Shown piece by piece: positions 20,655-31,844 of a stretch of 64,000 nt of DNA. The position numbers and the translations under genes were made by a program. Numbering within the stretch: position 1 is the first letter of the stretch; every line of letters begins with the position of its first letter. The DNA is taken from the NCBI GenBank assembly GCA_028285525.1, contig JANQOZ010000125.1:34773-98772 (forward strand). Direction: 5' to 3'. The notes beneath the pieces are model-generated. The model did no database searches, was not told where the DNA came from, and worked only from the letters and a program-made list of their open reading frames with translations. The stretch is from Lysobacterales bacterium (lineage in GTDB: Bacteria > Pseudomonadota > Gammaproteobacteria > Xanthomonadales > SZUA-38).

Positions 20655-21388
20655 ACGAGCCAAGCACGAAGATCGATCGTGCCGGTGGCCGCCAGCAGCG
20701 GCACCACGCACGTGGCCAGCGCGATCGTGAGGGCAAAGCCTGGCCAGCCGAGCCGGCCCGACAGCCCGGCCAGCAGCGCGATCCCGCCACCGCCTCCCAG
20801 CAGGAAATTCCCCGGTACGTTGAGCAACAGCCCCAGCAGCACGTAGTCCGCCGGGCCGCCGCGGCGCGCGAGCCAGCCGGCGGCCCGCTGCGTCAGCCGG
20901 TGGCGTGCGAGGGTCGCATCCCGCTGGTCGTCGAAGTGAAGCGCCTGTTCCCGCCAGCGGTGCAGGACGGGGAGCTGAAGGCAGTGACTGCGCAGATACA
21001 CGCCGGCGCCAAACGCCAGGTTCAGGCCGACCAGCGTTGCCAGGTAGGCCACCAGCGCGCCGAGCTTGCCGAACACCAGCATCATCAGAATTCCCAGCTC
21101 GATTCCCGGCATAAATGGCAGCGCCAGCAGCAGCGCGTAGCTCACGCCGCTCGTGATCAGCAGCGCCGGCGTCTGCCGGGCGTCGGTCAGCAGCTGAACC
21201 AGATCCATCTCCAGATCCCAGAGCAGCACGGCTGCGGCCGCGGCGAGCAGCAGGACCAGCACCAACGCAGTGATGCTTCGCCGGCGCGCGCGCAGCGCGG
21301 CGGCATCCGGGACCGTTTGCCGCGGCGGAGTGCTGGCGTGAGCCGGGCCGGTGTCCGGCGTGTTTGCTGGCTGAGCGGGTTCGTTCAT
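20639..21388 (-). CDS. VTT/TVP38-like membrane protein
   Basis: A 249-residue polytopic protein. After a Pro/Ala-rich cytoplasmic N-terminus (about 1-38) come several membrane segments: ITALVLVLLLAAAAAVLLW, SYALLLALPFMPGIELGILM, LGALVAYLATLVGLNLAFGA, and glycine-rich LLGLLLNVPGNFLLGGGGGI with a final pair near the C-terminus. The GIELG region and the re-entrant-like NVPGNFLLGGG resemble the SNARE-associated/DedA-related (VTT) superfamily, whose members include lipid flippases. Assignment to a subfamily is not possible by eye. It lies downstream of smrA on the same strand and overlaps truD tail to tail. Confidence 0.65.
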   Translation of the reverse strand: MNEPAQPANTPDTGPAHASTPPRQTVPDAAALRARRRSITALVLVLLLAAAAAVLLWDLEMDLVQLLTDARQTPALLITSGVSYALLLALPFMPGIELGILMMLVFGKLGALVAYLATLVGLNLAFGAGVYLRSHCLQLPVLHRWREQALHFDDQRDATLARHRLTQRAAGWLARRGGPADYVLLGLLLNVPGNFLLGGGGGIALLAGLSGRLGWPGFALTIALATCVVPLLAATGTIDLRAWLVYLTG

Positions 21389-21479
21389 CTGCTGGCCTGC
21401 GTGGAGAGCACTACCCTACAGATGCAAGGCTAGCTTGGCCCGTGCCAGGGGTTGCCGGCGCCACCAGCGTTGCGGCGGG

Positions 21480-22061
21480 TCAGCCGGCGCTCAGCAGCAC
21501 GTAAACCGCACCGGTCCCGCCGTCGTTGGGGCGGGCGGAGGTGAAGGCGAGCACGGCTTTGCGGCGTCGCAGCAGGCTGTTGGTCAAGCCCTTCAGCACC
21601 GGCCCACGCGACTTTGAGCGCAGGCCTTTGCCGTGGATGATCTTGACGCAGGTGATGCCGCGCTGCTGGCAGTAGTCGATGAAGTCCAACACGCTCACCC
21701 GCGCGGCTTCGATGTTCATCTGGTGCAGGTCGAGCTCGGCGCCAACGCTGTACTGGCCGCGGCGCAGCTTCTTCAGCAGCCTGGGTGAGAGCCCGTCGCG
21801 GACAAAATTGAGCTCCTCGCCAGACTCGACTTCGGCCCAGTCGATCTCCCCGCGCTTCAGCTCGTCCATCACCCGGCGTTCGTCGGCGCGGCTGTGCCGG
21901 TTGGACGGTGGGGGCGGCGGTTTGCGCCGCCGTTCGCGGGTGCTCTTGAGGGGCCTTACGTCGGCCATCTCCTGGCGAAACAGGTCGAGATCGTCCGCCT
22001 GCTCCGGGTGCGAATCGTCCTTGGGCGGCTTGGTCGAATCGCTGGGCGGGGGCGGGCTCAT
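21480..22061 (-). CDS. smrA: Smr-domain protein, SmrA-like
   Basis: A 193-residue protein. The N-terminus has [15 protein letters not shown], the linker [22 protein letters not shown], and the Smr domain has [34 protein letters not shown] and the terminal [12 protein letters not shown]. These blocks match E. coli SmrA (MEDVQPLK, KLRSGKYS, IIHGKG, HHGGSGACYVAL) better than SmrB, and unlike SmrA the LDLH motif is intact here. Smr domains are endonucleases: MutS2-type, and SmrB cuts mRNA at collided ribosomes. Whether this one nicks DNA or cuts RNA is open. It is divergent from surE. Confidence 0.82.
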   Translation of the reverse strand: MSPPPPSDSTKPPKDDSHPEQADDLDLFRQEMADVRPLKSTRERRRKPPPPPSNRHSRADERRVMDELKRGEIDWAEVESGEELNFVRDGLSPRLLKKLRRGQYSVGAELDLHQMNIEAARVSVLDFIDYCQQRGITCVKIIHGKGLRSKSRGPVLKGLTNSLLRRRKAVLAFTSARPNDGGTGAVYVLLSAG

Positions 22062-22142
22062 GACGGGTGGAACGGTGACTCATTCAGGCGGCTGCGGGGC
22101 AATTCCAGTATATTACCCGCTTCTTTTTTGAGAAGCGCACGG

Positions 22143-22964
22143 ATGCATATTCTGATCAGCAATGACGATGGACTCGACGCGCCGGGCATCGAAATGCTTG
22201 AGCGCGAAATCAGCCGCGTCGCGCGGGTCACCGTCGTGGCGCCCGACCGCGATCACAGCGGCGCATCGAACTCGCTGACGCTGAGCCAGCCGATCCGGAT
22301 CCTGCACCACGCCGACCACCGGTACCGGGTTGCGGGTACGCCCACCGACTGTGTGCATCTCGCGCTGACCGGACTGCTGGACCCGGAACCGGACATGGTG
22401 GTTTCGGGGATCAACGCCGGCGCCAACCTGGGTGACGACGTCATCTACTCCGGCACCGTCGCCGCGGCCATGGAGGGACGCTACTGTGGCCTTCCGGCCG
22501 TGGCCGTGTCGCTCGCCTTTGAGGAACGGCCGCACCACTATGAGACGGCCGGCCTGGCCGCCGTGCAGATTGTCCAGCGTTTGGTGAGCGATCCGCTGCC
22601 GGCGGACACGATCCTCAACGTCAACGTGCCGGACATTCCCTGGGATCAGGTTGCCGGCTTTGAGGTGACCCGCCTCGGCCATCGACATCGCGCAGAGCCG
22701 TTCGTCAAGCAGCAGGACCCGCGCGGGCGACCGGTCTACTGGATCGGCGCCGCCGGGCCGGCGCTGGACGCAGGTCCCGGTACCGACTTCCACGCGATCA
22801 GCCGCGGCTGCGTGTCGGTCACCCCGATCCACGTGGATCTCACGCGCTACACGGCGCTCGAAACCGTGGGCAGCTGGGTCAGCGGGCTCGATCAGGCGCT
22901 GACCCGACCCGCCGAGGCTGCCGGCGCAGAGCCCGCGGCCGCCACCGACTCGCCGCACCGTTGA
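22143..22964 (+). CDS. surE: 5'-nucleotidase SurE
   Basis: The true start is the ATG at 22143 ([15 protein letters not shown]); the longer ORF in the track runs back across the divergent smrA start. It gives 273 residues. The metal site is in SNDDG, with [18 protein letters not shown] and [11 protein letters not shown] further on, all hallmarks of the family. It dephosphorylates nucleoside monophosphates and exopolyphosphate. A TATATT lies about 30 bases upstream but no matching -35 was found. Its stop overlaps the pcm start (TTGA). The surE-pcm-yqaA-nlpD-rpoS order is the classic stress-survival cluster. Confidence 0.95.
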   Translation: MHILISNDDGLDAPGIEMLEREISRVARVTVVAPDRDHSGASNSLTLSQPIRILHHADHRYRVAGTPTDCVHLALTGLLDPEPDMVVSGINAGANLGDDVIYSGTVAAAMEGRYCGLPAVAVSLAFEERPHHYETAGLAAVQIVQRLVSDPLPADTILNVNVPDIPWDQVAGFEVTRLGHRHRAEPFVKQQDPRGRPVYWIGAAGPALDAGPGTDFHAISRGCVSVTPIHVDLTRYTALETVGSWVSGLDQALTRPAEAAGAEPAAATDSPHR

Positions 22965-23635
22965 ACAGCCCGGGTACCCAGTCCGTCGCCGGAATCGGCA
23001 TGACGTCGGCGCGCACGCGCCAGCGGCTGATCGAGCGACTGCGCCAGGGCGGGGTCAGCGACCAGCGCGTGCTGGACGCCGTGGCGGCCGTACCTCGCCA
23101 TCAGTTTGTCGACGAGGCCATGGCCAGCCGGGCTTACGAGGACACGGCGCTGCCGATCGGGCGCGGCCAAACCATTTCCCAGCCGCTGGTGGTGGCGACC
23201 ATGACGCAGGCGCTGCTGGCCGACGGTCCGCTGGAGACCGTGCTGGAGATCGGCACTGGCTCGGGCTACCAGGCGGCCGTGCTGGCGCAGCTCGTGCCGC
23301 AGGTCTTCACCGTCGAGCGGATCGACGAGCTGTCGCGCCAGGCCCGGCGGCGTTTTCGAAATCTGAAGATCCGCAACATCCGGGCCAAGCAGGCGGACGG
23401 CGGCGAGGGCTGGGCCCAGAATGCGCCGTATGACGGCGTGATGGTGACGGCCGCCGCGGATCACGTGCCGCAGGCGCTGTTCGATCAGGTGGCGCCCGGC
23501 GGCGTGCTGGTAGCGCCGGTGGGGCCGGTGGGCGGCGTTCAGCGACTGCTCAAATTTTCCCGCCGGGCCGCGGGTTTTCGTCAGCGGGATCTCGGGGCGG
23601 TGGTGTTTGTACCCTTGCTTAGCGGACTCGACTGA
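22961..23635 (+). CDS. pcm: protein-L-isoaspartate O-methyltransferase
   Basis: A SAM-dependent methyltransferase that starts repair of isoaspartyl residues in aged proteins. Motifs: DALPIG-like [15 protein letters not shown], the SAM-binding [34 protein letters not shown] and [16 protein letters not shown] at 22961 overlaps the surE stop (TTGA) and gives 224 residues; an ATG at 23000 ([10 protein letters not shown]) matches where the E. coli protein begins and is a fair alternative giving 211. The coupling to surE favours the TTG. Confidence 0.94.
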   Translation: MNSPGTQSVAGIGMTSARTRQRLIERLRQGGVSDQRVLDAVAAVPRHQFVDEAMASRAYEDTALPIGRGQTISQPLVVATMTQALLADGPLETVLEIGTGSGYQAAVLAQLVPQVFTVERIDELSRQARRRFRNLKIRNIRAKQADGGEGWAQNAPYDGVMVTAAADHVPQALFDQVAPGGVLVAPVGPVGGVQRLLKFSRRAAGFRQRDLGAVVFVPLLSGLD

Positions 23636-23637
23636 CT

Positions 23638-24216
23638 ATGGGTTTGTTTGCGCCGCTTTACGACACGACGTTGCGCTGGTCGCAGCACCGCCTGGCGCCC
23701 CGCTATCTGGCGGGCCTGAGCTTTGCAGAGTCCACCTTTTTCCCGGTGCCGCCAGACGTGATGCTGATCCCCATGGTGCTCGGCAAGCCTGCGCGTTGGC
23801 TACAGCTCGCGGGCCTGTGCACGGTCATGTCGGTCCTCGGCGGCCTGTTCGGCTACCTGATCGGGGTCTTTGCTTTCGAGCTGATCGAGCCGCTGCTGCA
23901 TCGCTTCGGCTACTGGGAGACCTTCGAGAAAGCGCAGGCCGGCTTTAAGGAGTACGGTTTCTGGGTGGTGCTGCTGGCGGGCTTTTCGCCCATACCGTAC
24001 AAGATCTTTACCATCGCCAGCGGCACGGTGGGCATGGCGCTGCTGCCCTTTGCGATCGGCTCGCTGATCGGCCGCGGCGGCCGGTTTTTCCTGGTGGCCG
24101 GGCTGATCCGGCTGGGCGGCGTCAAGGCGGCGGACAAGATCCGGCAGTATGTTGAGGTCTTGGGCTGGCTGCTGGTGGTGCTGGTCGTGGCGGCGGTACT
24201 GTGGCTGCGTCACTGA
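23638..24216 (+). CDS. YqaA family (VTT/DedA-related) membrane protein
   Basis: A 192-residue membrane protein with about four to five hydrophobic segments. The family pattern is visible in SFAESTFFPVPPDVMLIPMVL near the start, LFGYLIGVFAFE, and the second half-motif GFSPIPYKIFTIASGTVGM followed by LIGRGGRFFLVAGLI. This group is related to DedA and sits between pcm and nlpD in several gammaproteobacteria. The role is unproven; transport or lipid scrambling is suggested for relatives. It starts two bases after pcm and overlaps nlpD by 16 bases. Confidence 0.85.
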   Translation: MGLFAPLYDTTLRWSQHRLAPRYLAGLSFAESTFFPVPPDVMLIPMVLGKPARWLQLAGLCTVMSVLGGLFGYLIGVFAFELIEPLLHRFGYWETFEKAQAGFKEYGFWVVLLAGFSPIPYKIFTIASGTVGMALLPFAIGSLIGRGGRFFLVAGLIRLGGVKAADKIRQYVEVLGWLLVVLVVAAVLWLRH

Positions 24217-25106
24217 AGCGCGGGCGGCCAGGGTGGCTGACCCTCTTCGCGGTCTCACTTCTGGTATCGCTCCTGGCGGCCTGCAGCTACCGGGCTGCGC
24301 CGCCGGAGAAACGCCGCCCTGCACCCCGCTACGAGCCGGCAGCGCCGGGCTCGACCCGGATTCAGCGCCCGTCGTATTACACGGTGAAGCGCGGAGATAC
24401 CCTGTACGCCATCGCCTGGCGCTATGGCCTGGACTACCGGGATCTCGCGCGGTGGAACCGCGTTCAGGCGCCGTTTGTGATCCATCCGCAGCAGCCGCTG
24501 CGTCTTTATCCGCCGCGAGTTGTTGCGACGAGGGCCCAGACCTCGGCCCAGACATCATCTACTACGGCCGTTGCGCCGCCCCAGCGAAGGCCGCAGGCGT
24601 CTGCTTCCACTCAGCCGACCGCTCCGGCGCGGACAACTTCGAGCAGCACCCCGGCGGCCCGGCCGCCGGCCGAACCTCAGGCCGAACCGAGGGCCACGGC
24701 AGCGTCCAGGCCCAAGCCGGCTGCCGCCAGCGGGCCCGTTTCCTGGCGCTGGCCGCTGGAGGGCAAGGTGCTGGCCGAGTTTTCCAACGCGGCGCCCAAC
24801 CTGCAGGGCCTCGACATTGCGGCGGCTCCCGGCACCGTGGTCCGCGCGGCGGCGGCCGGCGAGGTGGTTTACAGCGGCAACGGACTCGTGGGGTACGGGG
24901 AGCTGATTATTATCAAGCACAGCGATCGCTACCTCAGCGCTTACGCACACAACCGCCAGCGTTTCGTGAAGGAGGGGCAGGGGGTTGGTGCCGGAGAAAA
25001 AATCGCTGAAGTCGGCGGAAACGGCAGCCAAAGATCGCGACTTCACTTCCAAATTCGAGAAAACGGAAAGCCGGTCGACCCCCGGAAACACCTCCCGCGC
25101 CGGTAA
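24201..25106 (+). CDS. nlpD: NlpD-type LysM/LytM lipoprotein, amidase activator
   Basis: A 301-residue protein from a GTG inside the end of the previous gene. It has a lipoprotein signal (SLLVSLLAACS, lipobox cysteine about 28), a LysM domain (YYTVKRGDTLYAIAWRYGLD), a long Pro/Ala/Thr linker and a C-terminal LytM domain. The LytM metal ligands are degenerate: NLQGLDI stands where active enzymes have H-x-G-x-D, as in E. coli NlpD. Such proteins do not cut peptidoglycan but activate the amidase AmiC at the septum. Its place directly ahead of rpoS matches E. coli, where an rpoS promoter lies inside nlpD. Confidence 0.93.
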   Translation: MAASLKRGRPGWLTLFAVSLLVSLLAACSYRAAPPEKRRPAPRYEPAAPGSTRIQRPSYYTVKRGDTLYAIAWRYGLDYRDLARWNRVQAPFVIHPQQPLRLYPPRVVATRAQTSAQTSSTTAVAPPQRRPQASASTQPTAPARTTSSSTPAARPPAEPQAEPRATAASRPKPAAASGPVSWRWPLEGKVLAEFSNAAPNLQGLDIAAAPGTVVRAAAAGEVVYSGNGLVGYGELIIIKHSDRYLSAYAHNRQRFVKEGQGVGAGEKIAEVGGNGSQRSRLHFQIRENGKPVDPRKHLPRR

Positions 25107-25212
25107 ACATCAAGACCGGTGCACGGTTTTTTAACAAAGATTTGAGGTGTTTCGGCTAGCATGGCGTTTCAAGGATGGAACGACGCCTGGGATCAGGCAG
25201 GGATAAGGGAAT

Positions 25213-26112
25213 ATGCATGCACTGAAAGCGCAGGAGCGCTCGTCAGCGCCGGACGCTATGGTATCCGGTGTTGGTGCAGCCAGCGCAGACTCAACCACTG
25301 TTTACCTCTCCGCCATCGGCGCAGCACCGCTGCTGACCGCTGAGGAGGAAGTTCATTTCACCAGAGCCTGGCGCGAGGGCGACCCCGCTGGACGCCAGCG
25401 GATGATCGAATCCAACCTGCGTCTGGTGGTCAACATCGCGCGCCGCTACGCCAATCGCGGCCTTCCGCTGCTCGACCTTATAGAAGAGGGCAACCTCGGC
25501 TTGATTCGAGCCGTCGAGAAGTTTGATCCCGAGCGGGGATTCCGGTTCTCCACCTACGCCACCTGGTGGATTCGCCAGGCGGTGGAGCGAGCCATCATGA
25601 ACCAGGCCCGGACCGTTCGGCTGCCGATTCACGTGGTTCGGGACGTGTCGGCCTACCTTCGGGCAGCTCGGGAACTGGCGCAGCGGCTCGATCGCGCACC
25701 CACCCGGGAGGAGATTGCGGCGCAGCTCGACGTGACGCTCGAAGAGGTGGACCGGCTGGCCTGCCTAAATGAACGGTCCACCTCGATCGATGGCCCCATG
25801 GGGGCAGACGGCGATCGCCAGCTGCTCGACGCGCTGGCCGACGACAACAATCCCGATCCCTGCGAAATTGTGGCGGATGATCGTCTGGGCGGGCAGGTCG
25901 ACGAGTGGCTCGGGCGCCTGCCGGATCGGGAGCGCGAAGTGCTCGAACGACGCTTCGGTCTGCACGGCTACACCAGCCAGACTCTGTCGGACGTCGGCCG
26001 GGAGATGGGGGTGACCCGGGAACGAGTGCGGCAGATCCAGATTCAGGCGCTGCGACGCCTGCGCCAGATCTCCAGCGCTTGTGGGGTCGAGGAAACCCCT
26101 CTGTTCGATTAG
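25213..26112 (+). CDS. rpoS: RNA polymerase sigma factor RpoS
   Basis: A 299-residue group 2 sigma-70 factor. Region 1.2 is [21 protein letters not shown]; region 2 holds [36 protein letters not shown] and [18 protein letters not shown]; region 4.2 is [18 protein letters not shown]. The short region 1 and the position after nlpD identify RpoS rather than RpoD. It directs general stress and stationary-phase transcription. The ATG at 25213 is preceded by AAGGGAAT. The 106-base gap to nlpD is AT-rich near GGTTTTTTAACAAAG, but no clear promoter was assigned. Confidence 0.96.
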   Translation: MHALKAQERSSAPDAMVSGVGAASADSTTVYLSAIGAAPLLTAEEEVHFTRAWREGDPAGRQRMIESNLRLVVNIARRYANRGLPLLDLIEEGNLGLIRAVEKFDPERGFRFSTYATWWIRQAVERAIMNQARTVRLPIHVVRDVSAYLRAARELAQRLDRAPTREEIAAQLDVTLEEVDRLACLNERSTSIDGPMGADGDRQLLDALADDNNPDPCEIVADDRLGGQVDEWLGRLPDREREVLERRFGLHGYTSQTLSDVGREMGVTRERVRQIQIQALRRLRQISSACGVEETPLFD

Positions 26113-26124
26113 GGCCTGTGGTCG

Positions 26125-26146
26125 CCGGCGACGATCACGTCGCCGG
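26125..26146. terminator. hairpin at the convergent rpoS / Mth938-like ends
   Basis: CCGGCGAC and GTCGCCGG are a perfect inverted repeat around a six-base loop, 12 bases past the rpoS stop and overlapping the 3' end of the opposing gene. It lacks a T-tract, so it may be a weak or Rho-assisted end site. Confidence 0.45.
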
Positions 26147-26509
26147 AAAGATCAGCGCGAGCAGCACCGCGCGGCCCTCGTCCAGCAGGATGTTGAACGT
26201 GCGGCAGGCGGCGGCGTTGTGCATTGACTCCAGCCCGACGTGCGCGGCCATGATCGAGGCCGCGAAGGTCGCCGGTGGAAAGGTCAGCGTGGCGCCCGTG
26301 CCGACAATCACCAGCTCGGGCTGCCAGTCCAGCATCAGGCGGGCCTGATCCCGGTCGAGCTGAGCCGGGTCGGTGACCGACCAATCGTCATTGAGCTGCT
26401 GGCCAGAGACCAGCAGGCTCTTCGTGTAGTGCTGCTGCCCGATTGTCACCCCATCGTCGCTCTGGCTGCGGATGGCGTTGGCGGGTGCGTTGTGAAGCGT
26501 CAGATCCAT
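26135..26509 (-). CDS. Mth938-like (DUF498) domain protein
   Basis: The ORF track starts at a TTG (26563) inside yhbY; the ATG at 26509 overlaps the yhbY stop (TGATG) and gives 124 residues, the usual size. Family features: ITIGxxxY-like VTIGQQHYTKSLLVS, ELVIVGTGATLTFPP and the end AACRTFNILLDEGRAVLLALI. The human relative NDUFAF3 is a complex I assembly factor; the function of bacterial members is not established. Translational coupling to yhbY is likely. Confidence 0.85.
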   Translation of the reverse strand: MDLTLHNAPANAIRSQSDDGVTIGQQHYTKSLLVSGQQLNDDWSVTDPAQLDRDQARLMLDWQPELVIVGTGATLTFPPATFAASIMAAHVGLESMHNAAACRTFNILLDEGRAVLLALIFPAT

Positions 26510-26805
26510 CAGCGCGGCAGGGCCAGCTGGGGTTTTTCCGGGTGCGGCCGGTAGAGGCAGCAAACCTGGCCGATCTGCTGGACCACCGCGGCCCCGGTCG
26601 AGTCGCGCACGCTGTCGATCCAGCCGTTGCGCTGCTCGCGGTCGCCGCGCAGCTTCAGCTTGACCAGCTCATGAGTGTTCAGGGCCAACTCCAGCTCGGC
26701 CATCACGCCCTCCGTCAAACCGTTGTTGCCGACCGTGACAACCGGCTTGAGGCCGTGCGCCAGGCCGCGCAGAAAGCGGGTCTGGCTGCGGGTCAAATTG
26801 TTCAC
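26509..26805 (-). CDS. yhbY: YhbY family CRM-domain RNA-binding protein
   Basis: The ORF in the track begins at 26877, overlapping the rlmE coding region. A GTG at 26805 (MNNLTRSQTRFLRG) gives 98 residues and matches the E. coli YhbY start and length. The CRM domain is clear: LRGLAHGLKPVVTVGNNGLTEGV, HELVKLKL, and the end VCCLYRPHPEKPQLALPR. YhbY associates with pre-50S ribosomes. It is divergent from rlmE, with which it is paired in many proteobacteria, across a 58-base gap. Confidence 0.92.
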   Translation of the reverse strand: MNNLTRSQTRFLRGLAHGLKPVVTVGNNGLTEGVMAELELALNTHELVKLKLRGDREQRNGWIDSVRDSTGAAVVQQIGQVCCLYRPHPEKPQLALPR

Positions 26806-26863
26806 AATGTTCTCATCTGGTGTGGGATAGTGTTCACCCCAGTATCGCTTAAGTCGGTAACCG

Positions 26864-27481
26864 TTGGCGAGATCCAAAAGCAGTAAGAAGTGGCTGGCCG
26901 AGCATTTCGACGACCCCTACGTTCAGCGTGCTCAGCGCGAGGGCCTGCGATCGCGGGCCGCCTTCAAACTTCAGGAATTGCAGGAGCGCTACCAGCTCGT
27001 TAAGCCGGGCATGACGGTGGTCGACCTTGGCGCTGCCCCTGGCGGATGGCTGCAGCTGGTGATTCGCTGGCTAAGGGGAGACGGCGTCGCGGTGGGGCTG
27101 GACGTGCTGCCGATCGAACCGATGGAAGGGGCGCTGCTGATTCAGGGCGACTTTACCGAGGACGAGCCGCTGGCGGCCCTGACGGACGCGCTGGACGGCC
27201 AGCCGGTGGATCTTGTGTTATCCGACATGGCGCCCAATATCTCGGGTATGCGTGCGGTCGACCAGCCACGCGCCATGTATCTGGTTGAGCTGGCGCAGGA
27301 CTTCGCCCGCCAGCACCTTCGCAAGGGCGGCACGCTGCTCATGAAGGTGTTTCAGGGCGAAGGTTTTGATGAATTGGTGAGACAGCTGCGGGTGGATTTT
27401 TCCACCGTCAGCGTGGTCAAACCCAAGGCCTCCCGACCGCGCAGTCGCGAGGTGTACGTTCTGGCACGTGGCGCCCGCTAG
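26864..27481 (+). CDS. rlmE: 23S rRNA (uridine-2'-O-)-methyltransferase RlmE
   Basis: A 205-residue protein from a TTG start, supported by the family N-terminus MARSKSSKKWLAEHFDDPYV. The SAM site is VVDLGAAPGGW; the catalytic K-D-K set is in AFKLQELQ, VLSDMAPNISG and LLMKVFQGEGFDE, and the end SRPRSREVYVLARG is typical. It methylates U2552 of 23S rRNA and is a heat-shock gene next to ftsH in E. coli; the same pairing is kept here. Confidence 0.96.
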   Translation: MARSKSSKKWLAEHFDDPYVQRAQREGLRSRAAFKLQELQERYQLVKPGMTVVDLGAAPGGWLQLVIRWLRGDGVAVGLDVLPIEPMEGALLIQGDFTEDEPLAALTDALDGQPVDLVLSDMAPNISGMRAVDQPRAMYLVELAQDFARQHLRKGGTLLMKVFQGEGFDELVRQLRVDFSTVSVVKPKASRPRSREVYVLARGAR

Positions 27482-27518
27482 GAGGCGGTGCTATCGTGCC
27501 AGTCAAGAGAAGCTGACA

Positions 27519-27555
27519 CTTGCCGATTTCGTAAGGCAAGGGTGGACGCAAAGCC
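27519..27555 (+). promoter_or_regulatory. structured leader segment ahead of ftsH
   Basis: The 107-base rlmE-ftsH gap contains a CTTGCC / GGCAAG hairpin, four bases later GGACGCAAAGCC, and further on GAGGTAG at the ribosome-binding site. The second block equals the 3' core of the GEMM-I cyclic-di-GMP riboswitch, but the 5' core (GGCAAA before the P2 helix) is not in place. I therefore report structure only, not a riboswitch. Confidence 0.25.
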
Positions 27556-27588
27556 AGCCGGCGGCGTGTCCTTTCAAGAGGTAGAGCA

Positions 27589-29523
<1,935 letters not shown>

Positions 29524-29532
29524 GAAACACAA

Positions 29533-29563
29533 GGGCCCGAACCTCGTTCGGGCCCGCTGCTTT
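29533..29563 (+). terminator. intrinsic terminator after ftsH
   Basis: GGGCCCGAAC, a CTC loop and GTTCGGGCCC form a perfect 10-bp stem 10 bases after the ftsH stop, followed by a modest T/C stretch (GCTGCTTTCC). It separates ftsH from folP, though partial read-through is likely because folP starts at once. Confidence 0.7.
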
Positions 29564-29571
29564 CCGCCGGC

Positions 29572-30510
29572 ATGGTTCGATCGGCCGGTGCCATTTTCGC
29601 AAGACTTCCTGTCATCGTGACTCAAGTTAAGGACACCATTTCGGTCGGCCCGCTGCAGCTGCCAAAGCCAGCGCTGATGGGCGTGCTGAACGTTACTCCC
29701 GATTCCTTCTCTGACGGCGGCCGCTTCGACACGCTGGATCGCGCGGTTGCTGCCGCCGAAAACATGGCGGCGCAGGGCGCAGATCTGATCGACGTCGGCG
29801 GCGAGTCCACCCGGCCGGGCGCTGAGCCGGTCGACACCGATGAGGAGCTCGAGCGGGTGGTGCCGGTGGTTGAAGCGCTAAGGGCGCGGCTGGCATTGCC
29901 GGTTTCCGTCGACACCTCCAATCCAACGGTGATGCGCGAGGCGCTGGCGGCGGGCGCCCAGCTCGTGAACGACGTGCGGGCTCTGTCGCGTCCCGGCGCA
30001 CTTGAGGCGGTGGCCGAGACCGACGCCGCCGTGTGCCTGATGCACATGCGCGGCACGCCGCTGACCATGCAGGCAAATCCGGACTATGCTGAGGTAGTGG
30101 ACGAGGTCGCAGCGTTTCTTGCTCAGGCGGTGCAGCGCTGCGAGGCGGCGGGCATTGATCGAAGCCGGATCATGGTCGATCCCGGGTTTGGCTTCGGCAA
30201 AACGCTGCAACACAATTTAACCCTGCTCGCGCGCCTGCCTGAGCTAGAGTCGTTGGGCTGTCCGGTGCTGGTGGGCCTGTCCCGCAAGTCGATGTTCGGG
30301 CAGTTGCTGGACCGGGCCGTTGATGAACGGCTCGCCGGGACCCTGGCCGCAGGGCAGCTGGCATTGGATGCCGGCGCCCACGTGCTGAGGGTTCATGACG
30401 TCGCCGAGCACCACGACATGCGGCAGGTCTGGCGCAGCGTGCGTCGGCTGCAAATTCAATCAACCAAAAAGGGTCGGCCAGGGATCGCCGACCAGGGGGA
30501 ACCAGGATGA
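29572..30510 (+). CDS. folP: dihydropteroate synthase
   Basis: The protein has 312 residues from ATG 29572; a GTG at 29617 ([11 protein letters not shown]) gives 297, closer to the family length, and neither has a good ribosome-binding site. Signatures: [87 protein letters not shown] and [11 protein letters not shown]. It joins p-aminobenzoate to hydroxymethyl-dihydropterin, the sulfonamide target. The stop overlaps the glmM start (ATGA). Confidence 0.96.
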   Translation: MVRSAGAIFARLPVIVTQVKDTISVGPLQLPKPALMGVLNVTPDSFSDGGRFDTLDRAVAAAENMAAQGADLIDVGGESTRPGAEPVDTDEELERVVPVVEALRARLALPVSVDTSNPTVMREALAAGAQLVNDVRALSRPGALEAVAETDAAVCLMHMRGTPLTMQANPDYAEVVDEVAAFLAQAVQRCEAAGIDRSRIMVDPGFGFGKTLQHNLTLLARLPELESLGCPVLVGLSRKSMFGQLLDRAVDERLAGTLAAGQLALDAGAHVLRVHDVAEHHDMRQVWRSVRRLQIQSTKKGRPGIADQGEPG

Positions 30511-31844
30511 GCCGAAAATATTTTGGTACCGACGGAATCCGGGGCCGGGTCGGCGACGAGGTCATCAACGCCCAGTTTGCACTCAGGCTCGGGCATGCCG
30601 TGGGCAGCGTGCTGCGGCGCCGTGGTGTGCCGCTCGTGGTGATCGGGAAAGATACCCGCATCTCCGGCTATATGTTCGAAGCGTCGCTTGAGGCGGGTCT
30701 CGCAGCGGCAGGCGCCGATATTCGCCTGCTCGGACCCATGCCCACGCCGGCGGTGGCGTTCATCACGCGCACGCTGCGCGCGGGCGCCGGCATCGTGATC
30801 AGCGCTTCGCACAACCCGCACTACGACAACGGCTTCAAGTTCTTCAGCGGCGCCGGCGAGAAGCTCCCGGATGAGGTGGAGGCGGAGATTGAGCTGGAGC
30901 TGGAAAAGCCCTTCAGTACGGTCGACTCCGGCAGCCTCGGGCGTGCTCAGCGCGTGGAAGACGCGGCCGGGCGCTACGTCGAGTTCTGTAAGCGCACGAT
31001 TCCGTACACCAGCTCGCTCGCCGGCATCAAGATGGTGCTGGACTGCGCCAACGGCGCGACCTACGACGTGGGTCCGGCCGTGTTCACCGAGCTGGGCGCG
31101 GAGGTGATTGCCATCGGCAACGAGCCCGACGGGCTCAACATCAACGAAAAGGCGGGTTCTCTGCACCCCGAGCTGCTGCAGCAGGCGGTGGTTGAACATC
31201 AGGCGGACCTCGGCATCGCTTTTGACGGAGACGGTGATCGCGTCCAGATGGTCGACGGCTCCGGGGAGCTGATCGACGGCGATCAGCTGCTCTACATCAT
31301 CGCCCGGCATCGCGAGGACGCGGGCCGTCTCGGGGGCGGTATCGTAGGAACGCTGATGACCAATTTTGGTCTGGAAACCTGCTTTCGCGAGCGGGGCATC
31401 AACTTTGTGCGGGCCGACGTCGGCGACCGCTTTGTGCACCAGCAGCTGCTCAAGCGCGGCTGGCTGGTGGGCGGCGAGGCCTCGGGCCACATTCTGTGCC
31501 TTGACAAAACCACTACCGGCGATGCCATCATCAGCGCGCTGGAGGTACTCGAGATCCTGTGCTCCAGCGGGCAAACCCTGGCTGAGGCAGCGCACGGCTT
31601 TGAAAAATTTCCGCAGATCATGATCAACGTTCCGGTGAAGGGCAAGGTCGCGATGGACAGCTCCGCCACGGTGCTTGACGCCGTCAGGGATGTGGAGGCG
31701 AGCCTCGGCAACGACGGTCGCGTGATCCTGCGGCCTTCTGGCACCGAGCCCGTGGTCCGGGTCACCGTCGAGGGTCGGCGCGGTGGCCAGGTCAACGAGC
31801 TTGCGCAGCAGCTGGCGCAGGTCGTACAGGAGGAATTCAGCTAG
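30507..31844 (+). CDS. glmM: phosphoglucosamine mutase
   Basis: A 445-residue alpha-D-phosphohexomutase. It begins [13 protein letters not shown]; the phosphoserine loop is [19 protein letters not shown] (Ser101), the metal loop [13 protein letters not shown], the sugar-specificity loop GGEASGHIL and the phosphate-binding end [14 protein letters not shown]. It converts glucosamine 6-phosphate to glucosamine 1-phosphate for UDP-GlcNAc. ftsH-folP-glmM is the standard gammaproteobacterial order. Its TAG stop shares a base with the next start (TAGTG). Confidence 0.97.
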   Translation: MSRKYFGTDGIRGRVGDEVINAQFALRLGHAVGSVLRRRGVPLVVIGKDTRISGYMFEASLEAGLAAAGADIRLLGPMPTPAVAFITRTLRAGAGIVISASHNPHYDNGFKFFSGAGEKLPDEVEAEIELELEKPFSTVDSGSLGRAQRVEDAAGRYVEFCKRTIPYTSSLAGIKMVLDCANGATYDVGPAVFTELGAEVIAIGNEPDGLNINEKAGSLHPELLQQAVVEHQADLGIAFDGDGDRVQMVDGSGELIDGDQLLYIIARHREDAGRLGGGIVGTLMTNFGLETCFRERGINFVRADVGDRFVHQQLLKRGWLVGGEASGHILCLDKTTTGDAIISALEVLEILCSSGQTLAEAAHGFEKFPQIMINVPVKGKVAMDSSATVLDAVRDVEASLGNDGRVILRPSGTEPVVRVTVEGRRGGQVNELAQQLAQVVQEEFS

